64,000 nt of DNA from Endobugula sp965214375 (lineage in GTDB: Bacteria > Pseudomonadota > Gammaproteobacteria > Pseudomonadales > Cellvibrionaceae), in the NCBI GenBank assembly GCA_965214375.1, contig OZ243947.1, forward strand, positions 1,364,001 through 1,428,000, given 5' to 3'. Position numbers and translations under genes: made by a program. The notes beneath the pieces are model-generated. The model was not told where the DNA came from. It worked only from the letters and a program-made list of their open reading frames with translations, and searched no databases. Of this stretch, positions 55,893 through 64,000 are shown one piece after another. Within the stretch, counting starts at the first letter, position 1, and every line of letters begins with the position of its first letter.

Positions 55893-58800
55893 TTAACTAT
55901 CGTTTTCTAGTTCCATATTAATGCCTAATGAACGAATCTCTTTCACAAGAACATTAAATGACTCGGGCATACCCGGCTCCATACGATGATCACCATCCAC
56001 AATGTTTTTATACATTTTGGTACGGCCTGTTACGTCATCGGATTTCACTGTCAGCATTTCTTGCAAGGTATAGGCAGCACCGTAAGCTTCCAATGCCCAC
56101 ACTTCCATCTCACCGAAGCGCTGACCACCGAATTGTGCTTTACCGCCTAGAGGCTGCTGAGTCACCAGACTGTATGAACCCGTTGAACGCGCATGCATTT
56201 TATCGTCAACCAAGTGGTTCAATTTCAATACATACATATAACCAACGGTCACAGGACGACTAAAGGCATCACCCGTACGGCCATCATATAATGTCATCTG
56301 ACCACTGTCTGGCAAGTCTGCCAGTTTCAACAAGTCTTTGATTTCGGTCTCTTTGGCGCCATCAAATACACGTGTTGCCATGGGTACACCACCACGCAGA
56401 TTATTGGCCAACTCCAACACTTCATCATCAGAGAAACTCTTCAGGTCTTCCTTATTCAGTGCATCACCAGTTTTGTTATACACGTCTTCAAGGAAGCCAC
56501 GCACTTCTTTAACGGCTTTTTGCTGACGAACCATCTGGTCAATCTTTTCACCCAGACCTTTCGCCGCTAAACCAAGATGCATTTCCAGAACCTGACCCAC
56601 GTTCATCCGCGAAGGAACGCCTAGCGGGTTCAGAACGATATCAATCGGCTCACCATGTTCGTCATAAGGCATATCTTCGACAGGCATAATCACCGAGATA
56701 ACACCTTTGTTACCATGACGACCCGCCATCTTGTCACCAGGCTGAATACGGCGTTTAACGGCCAGATACGCCTTAACAATTTTAAGTACGCCAGGCGCTA
56801 GATCATCACCCGTTTGTAACTTGCGTTTTTTGTCTTCAAAACGCTCGTCCAGAATGGCGCGACGCTCTTTAAGTTGCTCTTCAGCACGATCAAGTTGTTC
56901 GTTCAACGCATCATCAGCAACACGCAGTTTAAACAATTGTTCTTTATCCAACTCTTGTAAAACGTCTGCGGTCAGTACAGCGCCTTTCTTAACGCCTTTA
57001 CCACTGGAGACTTTTTTGCCTTCCAGTGCAGCATATAAACGCTCGCATGTTGCAGCTTCAACAATGCGGTATTCTTCATTCAAATCTTTACGCACTTGTT
57101 CCAATTGCATTTCTTCAATGTCTTTAGAACGCGCGTCTTTTTCAAGACCATCACGAGTAAATACCTGTACATCAATAACCGTACCACGGGTACTAGATGG
57201 CACACGTGCTGAAGTATCTTTAACGTCAGAAGCTTTTTCACCAAAGATAGCACGCAGCAGTTTTTCTTCTGGCGTTAATTGTGTTTCACCTTTTGGTGTG
57301 ACTTTACCGACCAGGATATCACCAGGGCCAACCTCAGCACCGATATAGACAATCCCGGATTCATCCAGTTTAGATAAGGCACTTTCACCGACGTTGGGAA
57401 TATCCGCGGTAATTTCTTCACTACCTAACTTGGTATCACGCGCGATACACGTTAATTCTTGGATGTGGATAGTCGTAAAACGGTCTTCCTGAACCACACG
57501 CTCGGACACCAAAATGGAGTCCTCAAAGTTATAGCCATTCCACGGCATAAAGGCGATACGCATGTTTTGACCCAAGGCCAATTCACCTAAATCAACCGAA
57601 GGACCATCAGCCAAAATGTCACCGCGAGTGATGGCATCACCCACAGACACAATTGGACGCTGGGTAATACAGGTGTTCTGGTTAGAACGGGTGTATTTGG
57701 TCAGGTTATAAATATCAACACCCGCATCGCCCGCTTCAGTTTCAGCATCATTAGCACGTACCACAATACGCGCTGCGTCAACACGTTCGATAATACCACC
57801 GCGTTTGGCAACCACACAGACACCAGAGTCAGAGGCAACATGGCGCTCCATACCTGTACCCACTAATGGTTTTTGCGCTTTCAAAGTTGGTACTGCTTGA
57901 CGTTGCATATTCGAACCCATCAAAGCACGGTTCGCATCATCGTGCTCAAGGAATGGAATCAACGACGCTGCCACCGATACCACCTGACGTGGCGAGACAT
58001 CCATATACTGAACATCTTCTGGTTTCTTCAGCGTAAATTCGTTCATATGACGCACAGAAACAAGCTCTTCCACAAGCTGTCCTTTGCTGTTTAATTCAGC
58101 GGACGCCTGTGCAATCACATATTCAGCTTCATTAATTGCTGATAAGAAATCAATCTCGTCAGTCACTTTACCGTCAATAACACGGCGGTATGGACTCTCA
58201 AGGAAACCATAATTATTCGTTCTTGAATAGGTTGCCAGAGAGTTAATCAAACCAATGTTTGGACCTTCAGGTGTTTCGATCGGACATACACGACCATAAT
58301 GTGTCGGGTGTACGTCACGTACTTCAAAACCGGCACGCTCACGTGTCAAACCACCAGGACCTAATGCAGACACACGACGCTTGTGTGTAATTTCTGAAAG
58401 CGGGTTGTTTTGATCCATAAACTGTGACAACTGCGATGAGCCAAAAAACTCTTTCACAGCTGCTGATACTGGTTTGGCATTCACCAAATCCTGCGGCATC
58501 AAACCTTCAGACTCGGCAACTGACAATCGCTCTTTAACGGCACGCTCAACACGTACCAAGCCAACACGGAATTGGTTTTCAGCCATTTCACCCACAGAGC
58601 GAACACGGCGATTACCCAAGTGGTCAATATCATCGACAACACCGTTACCATTACGAATTTCAATCAGTGTTTTTAATACATCAACAATATCATCTTTCGA
58701 CAGAATGCCTTCGCCCGTTTCGTCTTCACGTTTAAGACGACGATTAAACTTCATACGACCAACAACAGACAAGTCGTAACGTTCTGTACTGAAGAACAAA

Positions 58801-59978
58801 TTCTGGAACAAGCCTTCTGAAGATTCTTTCGTCGGCGGTTCACCGGGGCGCATCATACGATAGATTTCAACCAGCGCTTCCAGCTCGGTGCGTGTAGGAT
58901 CAATACGCAAGGTATCAGACACAAACGGACCACAATCCAGCTCGTTAGTATATAAAGTCTCAATTGTTGCGATACCGGTTTCAATCAATTTATCAAGTAC
59001 TTCTGTTGTAATTTCAGTATTACATTCAAACAGTACTTCACCCGTATTGGTATCAATGACATCTTTTGCCAAAGAACGACCCAACATATAGTCTTCGGGC
59101 ACCTGTAATTGCGTCACTTTGGCTTTTTCAAGGTCACGAATATGGCGAGCCGTGATACGACGGCCTTCTTCGATTAATACATTGCCTTTCTTATCTTTGA
59201 TATCAAACGTAGCGATGTCACCACGTAGGCGTGAAGGCACTAGCTCTAACAAGAACTCACGATCTTTGGTCATTTCAAAACTGCTGGTGGAGAAGAACAT
59301 ATCCAGCATTTCTTCGGAAGTATAACCCAAAGCACGCAACAGAATAGTCGCTGGCAATTTACGACGACGGTCGATACGCACATAAACCAAATCTTTCGGA
59401 TCAAATTCAAAATCCAACCATGAACCACGGTAAGGAATCACACGTGCCGAATATAATAATTTACCCGACGAATGTGTTTTACCTTTATCGTGGTCAAAAA
59501 ACACACCGGGAGAACGGTGTAATTGAGACACAATCACACGCTCGGTACCGTTAATCACAAAGGTACCATTATCAGTCATCAGGGGAATTTCACCCATATA
59601 GACTTCTTGCTCTTTAATATCTTTAATGGTTTTATTCGTTGAATCTTTATCATAAATAATCAAACGAACTTTAACTCGCAGTGGCGCCGCATAAGTGGCT
59701 CCACGCAAAATACATTCATTAACATCAAATGCTACATTACCAAGACTGTAGCTAACATATTCCAGCGCGGCACTTCCTGAGTAACTAACAATCGGAAAAA
59801 CCGATTTAAATGCTGCGTGTAAACCCACATCTAAACGCTCTTCAGGAGTGTTATCAGCTTGTGTAAATTTACGATATGAATCTAATTGAATTGCCAGAAG
59901 ATAGGGAACATCCATTACATGTGGCAATTTGCCGAAGTCCTTGCGGATACGTTTTTTCTCAGTATATGAGTAAGCCAT
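55893..59978 (-). CDS. rpoB: DNA-directed RNA polymerase subunit beta
   Basis: A 1361-residue beta subunit starting MAYSYTEKKRIRKDFGKLPH. The rifampicin pocket (SQLSQFMDQNNPLSEITHKRRVSALGPGG) looks wild type. Other marks are PSSTRGTVIDVQVF, GDKMAGRHGNKGVIS and the C-terminal clamp FNVLVKEIRSLGINMELE. It follows rplL after a 168-bp hairpin-rich spacer. Confidence 0.99.
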   Translation of the reverse strand: MAYSYTEKKRIRKDFGKLPHVMDVPYLLAIQLDSYRKFTQADNTPEERLDVGLHAAFKSVFPIVSYSGSAALEYVSYSLGNVAFDVNECILRGATYAAPLRVKVRLIIYDKDSTNKTIKDIKEQEVYMGEIPLMTDNGTFVINGTERVIVSQLHRSPGVFFDHDKGKTHSSGKLLYSARVIPYRGSWLDFEFDPKDLVYVRIDRRRKLPATILLRALGYTSEEMLDMFFSTSSFEMTKDREFLLELVPSRLRGDIATFDIKDKKGNVLIEEGRRITARHIRDLEKAKVTQLQVPEDYMLGRSLAKDVIDTNTGEVLFECNTEITTEVLDKLIETGIATIETLYTNELDCGPFVSDTLRIDPTRTELEALVEIYRMMRPGEPPTKESSEGLFQNLFFSTERYDLSVVGRMKFNRRLKREDETGEGILSKDDIVDVLKTLIEIRNGNGVVDDIDHLGNRRVRSVGEMAENQFRVGLVRVERAVKERLSVAESEGLMPQDLVNAKPVSAAVKEFFGSSQLSQFMDQNNPLSEITHKRRVSALGPGGLTRERAGFEVRDVHPTHYGRVCPIETPEGPNIGLINSLATYSRTNNYGFLESPYRRVIDGKVTDEIDFLSAINEAEYVIAQASAELNSKGQLVEELVSVRHMNEFTLKKPEDVQYMDVSPRQVVSVAASLIPFLEHDDANRALMGSNMQRQAVPTLKAQKPLVGTGMERHVASDSGVCVVAKRGGIIERVDAARIVVRANDAETEAGDAGVDIYNLTKYTRSNQNTCITQRPIVSVGDAITRGDILADGPSVDLGELALGQNMRIAFMPWNGYNFEDSILVSERVVQEDRFTTIHIQELTCIARDTKLGSEEITADIPNVGESALSKLDESGIVYIGAEVGPGDILVGKVTPKGETQLTPEEKLLRAIFGEKASDVKDTSARVPSSTRGTVIDVQVFTRDGLEKDARSKDIEEMQLEQVRKDLNEEYRIVEAATCERLYAALEGKKVSSGKGVKKGAVLTADVLQELDKEQLFKLRVADDALNEQLDRAEEQLKERRAILDERFEDKKRKLQTGDDLAPGVLKIVKAYLAVKRRIQPGDKMAGRHGNKGVISVIMPVEDMPYDEHGEPIDIVLNPLGVPSRMNVGQVLEMHLGLAAKGLGEKIDQMVRQQKAVKEVRGFLEDVYNKTGDALNKEDLKSFSDDEVLELANNLRGGVPMATRVFDGAKETEIKDLLKLADLPDSGQMTLYDGRTGDAFSRPVTVGYMYVLKLNHLVDDKMHARSTGSYSLVTQQPLGGKAQFGGQRFGEMEVWALEAYGAAYTLQEMLTVKSDDVTGRTKMYKNIVDGDHRMEPGMPESFNVLVKEIRSLGINMELENDS

Positions 59979-60146
59979 CTGTATGCCTCAGCCTTGTATA
60001 AAAGGATTCACCTTTTGTGTTTAGAAGTTTTTGCACATCGGTGCAAAAACCTCATTTAATTTGTTAAATTCCGTTATTTTTAACGGAAAAAGGCCGACGA
60101 GAATTCTCGCCAGCCTTAGCCCTTTAGAAGGGAATGTGCACTAGAA
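59979..60146 (-). promoter_or_regulatory. rplL-rpoB spacer with three successive hairpins
   Basis: In transcript order: a long palindrome with T run (60116-60087, AAGGC...GAGAATTCTC...GCCTTTTT), a short one (60086-60071, CCGTTA/TAACGG) and a third (60050-60027, GTTTTTGCAC/GTGCAAAAAC). In E. coli the rplL-rpoB gap holds a partial terminator and an RNase III site. The first hairpin is well placed as the attenuator. Confidence 0.8.
60087..60116 (-). terminator. attenuator hairpin between rplL and rpoB
   Basis: An imperfect 13-bp stem centred on GAGAATTCTC followed by TTTTT on the minus strand, 30 bases past the rplL stop. It probably terminates part of the transcripts, lowering rpoBC expression relative to L7/L12. 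Confidence 0.75.
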
Positions 60147-60536
<390 letters not shown>

Positions 60537-60599
60537 GATATGGATCTCCCGATAAAAAAATTAAATAAATAAAAGTGACATATTTATCATCTACGATAA

Positions 60600-61130
60600 T
60601 TATGCCGCTTCCTGTTTTTGGTCGCGAACGGCTGCAACAGCACGCGTTACTTTTGTTGGTACTTCGTTGAACGTACGTACCAGTTTGGTTACCGGAGCAA
60701 TCATTACGCTTGCCAACATACCCAGCGCTTGGTCGCGCGTTGGTAGTTTAGCCAGAGCGTCAATTTGCCCAGCATCCAGTAACTTGCCACCTACTGACAG
60801 GGCTTTCACTTCAAAGTTTTCGTTTTCTTTCGCGAAGTCTTTGAAAATACGAGCCGCTGCACCAGGATCTTCCATAGAAAATCCAAACAGTGAAGGACCC
60901 ACCAGCGCTTCATTGACACAATCAAATTCTGTTTCACCAAACGCACGCTTCGCAAGGGTATTGCGAATCACACGCAGCTCTACATTATTTTCACGCGCCA
61001 GTTTGCGCAAGCCTGTCATGTCACTCACATTAACGCCACGGGCGTCTGCGATGACTAGGGACAATGCATTGCTAGCAGTCTCGTTAACTTCAGCGACAAT
61101 TTGCTTTTTGTCTTCTAGAGCTAATGCCAC
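60600..61130 (-). CDS. rplJ: 50S ribosomal protein L10
   Basis: A 176-residue L10 (MALALEDKKQIVAEVNETASNALS; RNTLAKRAFGET) whose C-terminal helix anchors L7/L12 dimers. In E. coli the L10-L12 complex represses its own leader. It is preceded by a 294-bp region with a conserved-looking leader fold. Confidence 0.99.
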   Translation of the reverse strand: MALALEDKKQIVAEVNETASNALSLVIADARGVNVSDMTGLRKLARENNVELRVIRNTLAKRAFGETEFDCVNEALVGPSLFGFSMEDPGAAARIFKDFAKENENFEVKALSVGGKLLDAGQIDALAKLPTRDQALGMLASVMIAPVTKLVRTFNEVPTKVTRAVAAVRDQKQEAA

Positions 61131-61257
61131 GAGTTATCTCCTGCATTAAATCAACTTCTAAAACAACTAGAAGCTAACGTTTACATTACCTATTGCTACA
61201 CATCAAAAAAGATGTAAGACAATAAGCGTTTATTCGGTGATCTATCCGGTTAGGGCT

Positions 61258-61362
61258 CACACCGTCTGCGTAGGATGGTTAAAATTTCTAACGCATTAAG
61301 CCTGAAAAGGTTCGCATCGCTCGATTAAAACAAAACACCTTATCAATAACTCCTACGGTCTT
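61258..61362 (-). promoter_or_regulatory. candidate L10 leader RNA
   Basis: On the minus strand ACCGTAGGA (61358-61350 region) can pair with TCCTACG...CGGT (61279-61261), closing a structure about 100 bases long in the 294-bp rplA-rplJ gap, the place of the autoregulatory L10(L12)4 site in gammaproteobacteria. The phrase CCTACGCAGACGGTGTG resembles leaders I know from the group. Not verified by a covariance model. Confidence 0.65.
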
Positions 61363-61424
61363 TGACAGTCTATATTTATAAAACCGTTATAAACACAGAC
61401 CCCAAAGTTCATTACGCGAGTGAA

Positions 61425-62120
61425 TTAAACTTCCAAACTCGCTAAATCAACCACAATACCAGGACCCATGGTGCTGCTCAGTGATACCTTCTTCAGATAA
61501 ACACCTTTTGCAGAGGCTGGCTTTGCTTTTTTCAAATCTGCCAACAAAGCTTCCAGATTTTCTTTAATCGCACTAGCGTCAAATGTGACACGGCCAATAC
61601 CACCGTGAATAATGCCGCCTTTATCAGCACGATAACGTACCTGACCTGCTTTTGCATTTTTAATAGCGCCGGCAACATCTGGAGTCACCGTACCTGTTTT
61701 AGGGTTTGGCATTAAACCACGAGGACCAAGAATCGTACCCAGCTGGCCGACAACACGCATAGCTGCTGGATCAGCAATAACAACATCAAAATCCATATTG
61801 CCTTTCTTCACTTCTTCAGCCAGATCTTCCATACCGACCAAATCTGCACCTGCTTCTTTAGCTGCGTCAGCATTGGCGCCCTGGGTGAAAACCGCAACTC
61901 GTACAGTTTTACCGGTACCGTGTGGTAAAGAAGTCGCACCACGTACAGCTTGATCTGATTTACGAGGATCAATACCCAGATTAATTGCGGCATCAACGGT
62001 TTCTTCGAACTTAACGGTAGACAGCTCCTTAATCAGTGCTACCGCTTCATCAACGGAGTACTGCTTGTTAGGATCGACTTTTTCACGAGCAAGCTTTTGA
62101 CGTTTATTTAACTTAGCCAT
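61425..62120 (-). CDS. rplA: 50S ribosomal protein L1
   Basis: A 231-residue L1 (KLNKRQKLAREKVD; GTGKTVRVAVF; GPRGLMPNPKTGTVTPDV). It forms the mobile stalk at the E site and in E. coli represses the L11 operon. It lies 2 bp after rplK. Confidence 0.99.
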   Translation of the reverse strand: MAKLNKRQKLAREKVDPNKQYSVDEAVALIKELSTVKFEETVDAAINLGIDPRKSDQAVRGATSLPHGTGKTVRVAVFTQGANADAAKEAGADLVGMEDLAEEVKKGNMDFDVVIADPAAMRVVGQLGTILGPRGLMPNPKTGTVTPDVAGAIKNAKAGQVRYRADKGGIIHGGIGRVTFDASAIKENLEALLADLKKAKPASAKGVYLKKVSLSSTMGPGIVVDLASLEV

Positions 62121-62122
62121 GA

Positions 62123-62554
62123 TTACAGACCCTCCACTTCAAGACCAGCACTAACCGCACTACCTGCAATAGTACGTACCGCAGCGTCCATATCAGACGC
62201 TGTCAAATCTGGTTCTTTAATTTTGGCAATTTCTTCTAATTGCTCGCGCGTCACCTTACCTACTTTTTCAGTGTTAGGGCGACCACTGCCTTTTTTGATA
62301 CCAGATGCTTTACGCAACAAGAAGGCCGCAGGTGGCGTTTTCATTTCAAAAGTGAAACTACGATCACTGTAAACACTAATGATTACAGGAACTGGCGCAC
62401 CATTTTCGATATTTTGAGTCTGCGCATTAAATGCTTTACAGAACTCCATGATGTTCACACCATGTTGACCCAGAGCGGGACCAACCGGAGGACTTGGATT
62501 GGCCTGACCTGCAGGCACTTGAAGCTTAATATAAGATTCAACTTTCTTTGCCAT
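62123..62554 (-). CDS. rplK: 50S ribosomal protein L11
   Basis: A 143-residue L11 (KKVESYIKLQVPAGQANPSPPVGPALGQHGVNIMEFCKAFN; C-terminal AGSAVSAGLEVEG). It forms the GTPase-associated centre and is needed for RelA activation. The 192-bp gap to nusG holds an inverted repeat. Confidence 0.99.
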   Translation of the reverse strand: MAKKVESYIKLQVPAGQANPSPPVGPALGQHGVNIMEFCKAFNAQTQNIENGAPVPVIISVYSDRSFTFEMKTPPAAFLLRKASGIKKGSGRPNTEKVGKVTREQLEEIAKIKEPDLTASDMDAAVRTIAGSAVSAGLEVEGL

Positions 62555-62648
62555 TATAACATCTCCTAAATAATGGGTAATAACGCCTCAAAACAAGCAG
62601 GATGTTTGTTTATCGCAGGCTCCCCTGTTTGTAAAATTTGTAATCAAA

Positions 62649-62721
62649 GGGTCAGAGTAACTTGATCCGCCCCTCGCAAAATTAACTACTGAAAAACTTC
62701 AGGGTCAAGTATTCTGACCCC
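62649..62721. repeat. inverted repeat between nusG and rplK (GGGTCAG type)
   Basis: A 73-bp element with 20-base arms: GGGTCAGAGTAACTTGATCC at the left, and at the right the reverse complement of a GGGGTCAGAATACTTGACCC word. Such GGGTCAG repeats often occur beside RAYT/Y1 transposase genes in gammaproteobacteria; none is present here. The right arm supplies a TTGACC that could act as a -35 for rplK. Confidence 0.75.
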
Positions 62722-62746
62722 GTGAATTACTTGATATAAATTTTAG

Positions 62747-63280
62747 TTAAGTCTTTTCTACTTGACCAAATTCAAGTTCTACCGGAGTAGAACGTCCGAA
62801 GATCAACACTGCAACTTGCAGGCGACTCTTATCATAATTCACTTCTTCAACAACCCCATTAAAGTCGTTGAAAGGACCGTCAATCACACGCACCATTTCA
62901 CCCGGCTCAAAAATAGTTTTGGGCTTGGGTTTTTCAACCGCGTCATCGATGCGCTGTAAAATCAGCTCGGCTTCTTTATTGGTAATCGGAGCAGGCTCAT
63001 CAGCTTTACCACCGATAAAACCCAGCACACGAGGCGTTTCTTTAACCAAATGCCAAGTGTCATCATTTAACTCCATTTGCACTAACACATAACCCGGGAA
63101 AAACTTTCTTTCCGACTTGCGCTTTTGTCCGCCTCGCATTTCTACAACTTCTTCTGTTGGCACCAGAACATCACCGAAAAGCTCCTGCATATCATGCAGA
63201 TCTATGCGTTCTTTCAATGCCGTCGCTACTTTCTTTTCATAGCCAGAATAGGCATGCACTACATACCAACGTTTTGACAT
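62747..63280 (-). CDS. nusG: transcription termination/antitermination protein NusG
   Basis: A 177-residue NusG. The NGN domain (MSKRWYVVHAYSGYEKKVATALKERI; FFPGYVLVQMELNDDTWHLVK) binds RNA polymerase. The C-terminal KOW domain (FEPGEMVRVIDGPFNDFNGVVEEVN) binds Rho or S10. It follows secE by 7 bp. Confidence 0.99.
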   Translation of the reverse strand: MSKRWYVVHAYSGYEKKVATALKERIDLHDMQELFGDVLVPTEEVVEMRGGQKRKSERKFFPGYVLVQMELNDDTWHLVKETPRVLGFIGGKADEPAPITNKEAELILQRIDDAVEKPKPKTIFEPGEMVRVIDGPFNDFNGVVEEVNYDKSRLQVAVLIFGRSTPVELEFGQVEKT

Positions 63281-63287
63281 TCTATTG

Positions 63288-63662
63288 TTATCCTATGATA
63301 AGAGAGGCAATCCAACCGATAAAACTGTCTAGTCCCCATAAAATAATGGCTGTGATTATAGTTAACACAACAACAATTAATGTCGTTTGATGTGTTTCAG
63401 GGACAGAAGGCCAAACAACCTTTCGCACCTCTGTCAATGACTCCCTCACTGTAGACCAAATAACCGCGCCCTGCGCTGTATTAATGGCAATAAAAAATGC
63501 CAACAAACCCAAAGCTAGAAGCGTAAGAAAACGATATAGCAAGCCCAGATCACTGTAGTAGGAATTCCCAACAACTCCTACAGCAACAATGGCAACAACC
63601 ACTAACCAGCGCAGCCAATTTAGTGGATAGTTATCTGCTTCAACTTTTGCGCTCACACTCAC
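63288..63662 (-). CDS. secE: preprotein translocase subunit SecE
   Basis: A 124-residue SecE of the three-helix enterobacterial type: two N-terminal hydrophobic segments, the conserved amphipathic VRESLTEVRKVVWPS and a last transmembrane helix. It clamps SecY, encoded at 14-15 kb. It lies between tRNA-Trp and nusG. Confidence 0.97.
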   Translation of the reverse strand: MSVSAKVEADNYPLNWLRWLVVVAIVAVGVVGNSYYSDLGLLYRFLTLLALGLLAFFIAINTAQGAVIWSTVRESLTEVRKVVWPSVPETHQTTLIVVVLTIITAIILWGLDSFIGWIASLIIG

Positions 63663-63678
63663 TCCGATTTCACATAAA

Positions 63679-63754
63679 TGGCAGGCCAGGAGGGACTCGA
63701 ACCCCCAACTTTCGGTTTTGGAGACCGACGCTCTACCAATTGAACTACTGGCCT
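63679..63754 (-). tRNA. trnW: tRNA-Trp (CCA anticodon)
   Basis: 76 bases with a 7-bp acceptor stem (AGGCCAG / CTGGCCT), encoded 3' CCA, TTCGAGTCC T-arm and the anticodon loop CTCCAAA. It sits 16 bp upstream of secE, as in many gammaproteobacteria. Confidence 0.97.
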
Positions 63755-63819
63755 GTAACTTTTGTCACAGCTATCTAACCAAGGATCAGAACCTGAAACT
63801 ACAGCCACCTGATAAAACA

Positions 63820-63849
63820 CAAGCCGAGACGACAAATCGACTCGGCTTG
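63820..63849 (-). terminator. possible terminator after tuf
   Basis: A 9-bp stem CAAGCCGAG / CTCGGCTTG with a 12-base loop, followed by TGTTTTA on the minus strand. The T run is imperfect, so readthrough into tRNA-Trp and secE is possible. Confidence 0.6.
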
Positions 63850-63878
63850 ACGGTCTTTCGACCTATTATTGAGAACGA

Positions 63879-64000
63879 TTACTCAATAATTTTGGCAACA
63901 ACACCTGCACCAACGGTACGACCACCTTCACGAATTGCAAAACGTAAGCCGTCTTCCATCGCAATCGGGTGAATCAACTCAACTGTCATCTGAATGTTAT
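63879..64000 (-). CDS. tuf: elongation factor Tu (C-terminal end only; continues beyond window)
   Basis: The last 40 or so codons of EF-Tu on the minus strand, reading MTVELIHPIAMEDGLRFAIR and ending GAGVVAKIIE before TAA. The gene runs off the right edge. It is the tufB-position copy, ahead of tRNA-Trp-secE-nusG. No tuf is found between fusA and rpsJ in this window. Confidence 0.95.
   Translation of the reverse strand, partial: NIQMTVELIHPIAMEDGLRFAIREGGRTVGAGVVAKIIE

Overview
The window looks like chromosomal DNA of a marine-type gammaproteobacterium, plausibly Cellvibrionales or a relative. The basis is the ribosomal and RNA polymerase protein sequences, the iscR-suf cluster with sufT, and moderate GC; no species can be named from sequence alone. 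Most of the window is core translation and transcription genes on the minus strand. A siderophore locus sits at the left end, and an accessory block of about 20 kb splits the usual str and S10 operons.

Layout. 1-10.6 kb (minus) is a siderophore locus: a FyuA-like TonB-dependent receptor, an RhtX/FptX-like MFS transporter and a complete 2095-residue NRPS with the domain order of yersiniabactin HMWP2/Irp2 (ArCP-Cy-A with MT/E-like insert-PCP-Cy-PCP). Between receptor and transporter an exact 990-bp tandem duplication has created an in-frame chimeric ORF (MFS N-terminus joined to receptor C-terminus). 10.9-24.9 kb (minus) is the S10-spc-alpha ribosomal block from rpsJ to rplQ. rpmJ is absent from its usual place after secY, and rpsJ has its own near-consensus promoter. 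25.0-27.2 kb holds a BLUF photoreceptor and a broken chemoreceptor gene. 27.4-35.5 kb (plus) is iscR-sufBCDSATE followed by ispG, preceded by a promoter that overlaps a near-consensus type-1 IscR site. 35.7-38.6 kb carries a small membrane protein and a second EF-G. 38.6-45 kb contains a lipoprotein, a metallopeptidase gene cut by one TGA, a frameshifted retropepsin-like protease, a TAXI periplasmic binding protein and a shattered sensor kinase. 45.2-48.7 kb (minus) is rpsL-rpsG-fusA with a terminator and two palindromic repeats between rpsG and fusA. 48.8-51.3 kb has a DoxX-like gene with an in-frame stop, an M14 zinc peptidase and an L,D-transpeptidase. 51.4-64 kb (minus) is tuf (partial)-tRNA-Trp-secE-nusG-rplKAJL-rpoBC.

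How it fits together. The core genes form one conserved superoperon-like array that has been cut open, and each cut operon now shows its own promoter or terminator. At least five non-core genes (chemoreceptor, metallopeptidase, aspartic protease, sensor kinase, DoxX-like) carry only one or two lesions each, while every core gene and the 6.3-kb NRPS are intact. This pattern suggests recent, selective loss of sensory and secreted/envelope functions with retention of iron acquisition and Fe-S assembly. A change of lifestyle such as host association is one possible explanation; that is inference.
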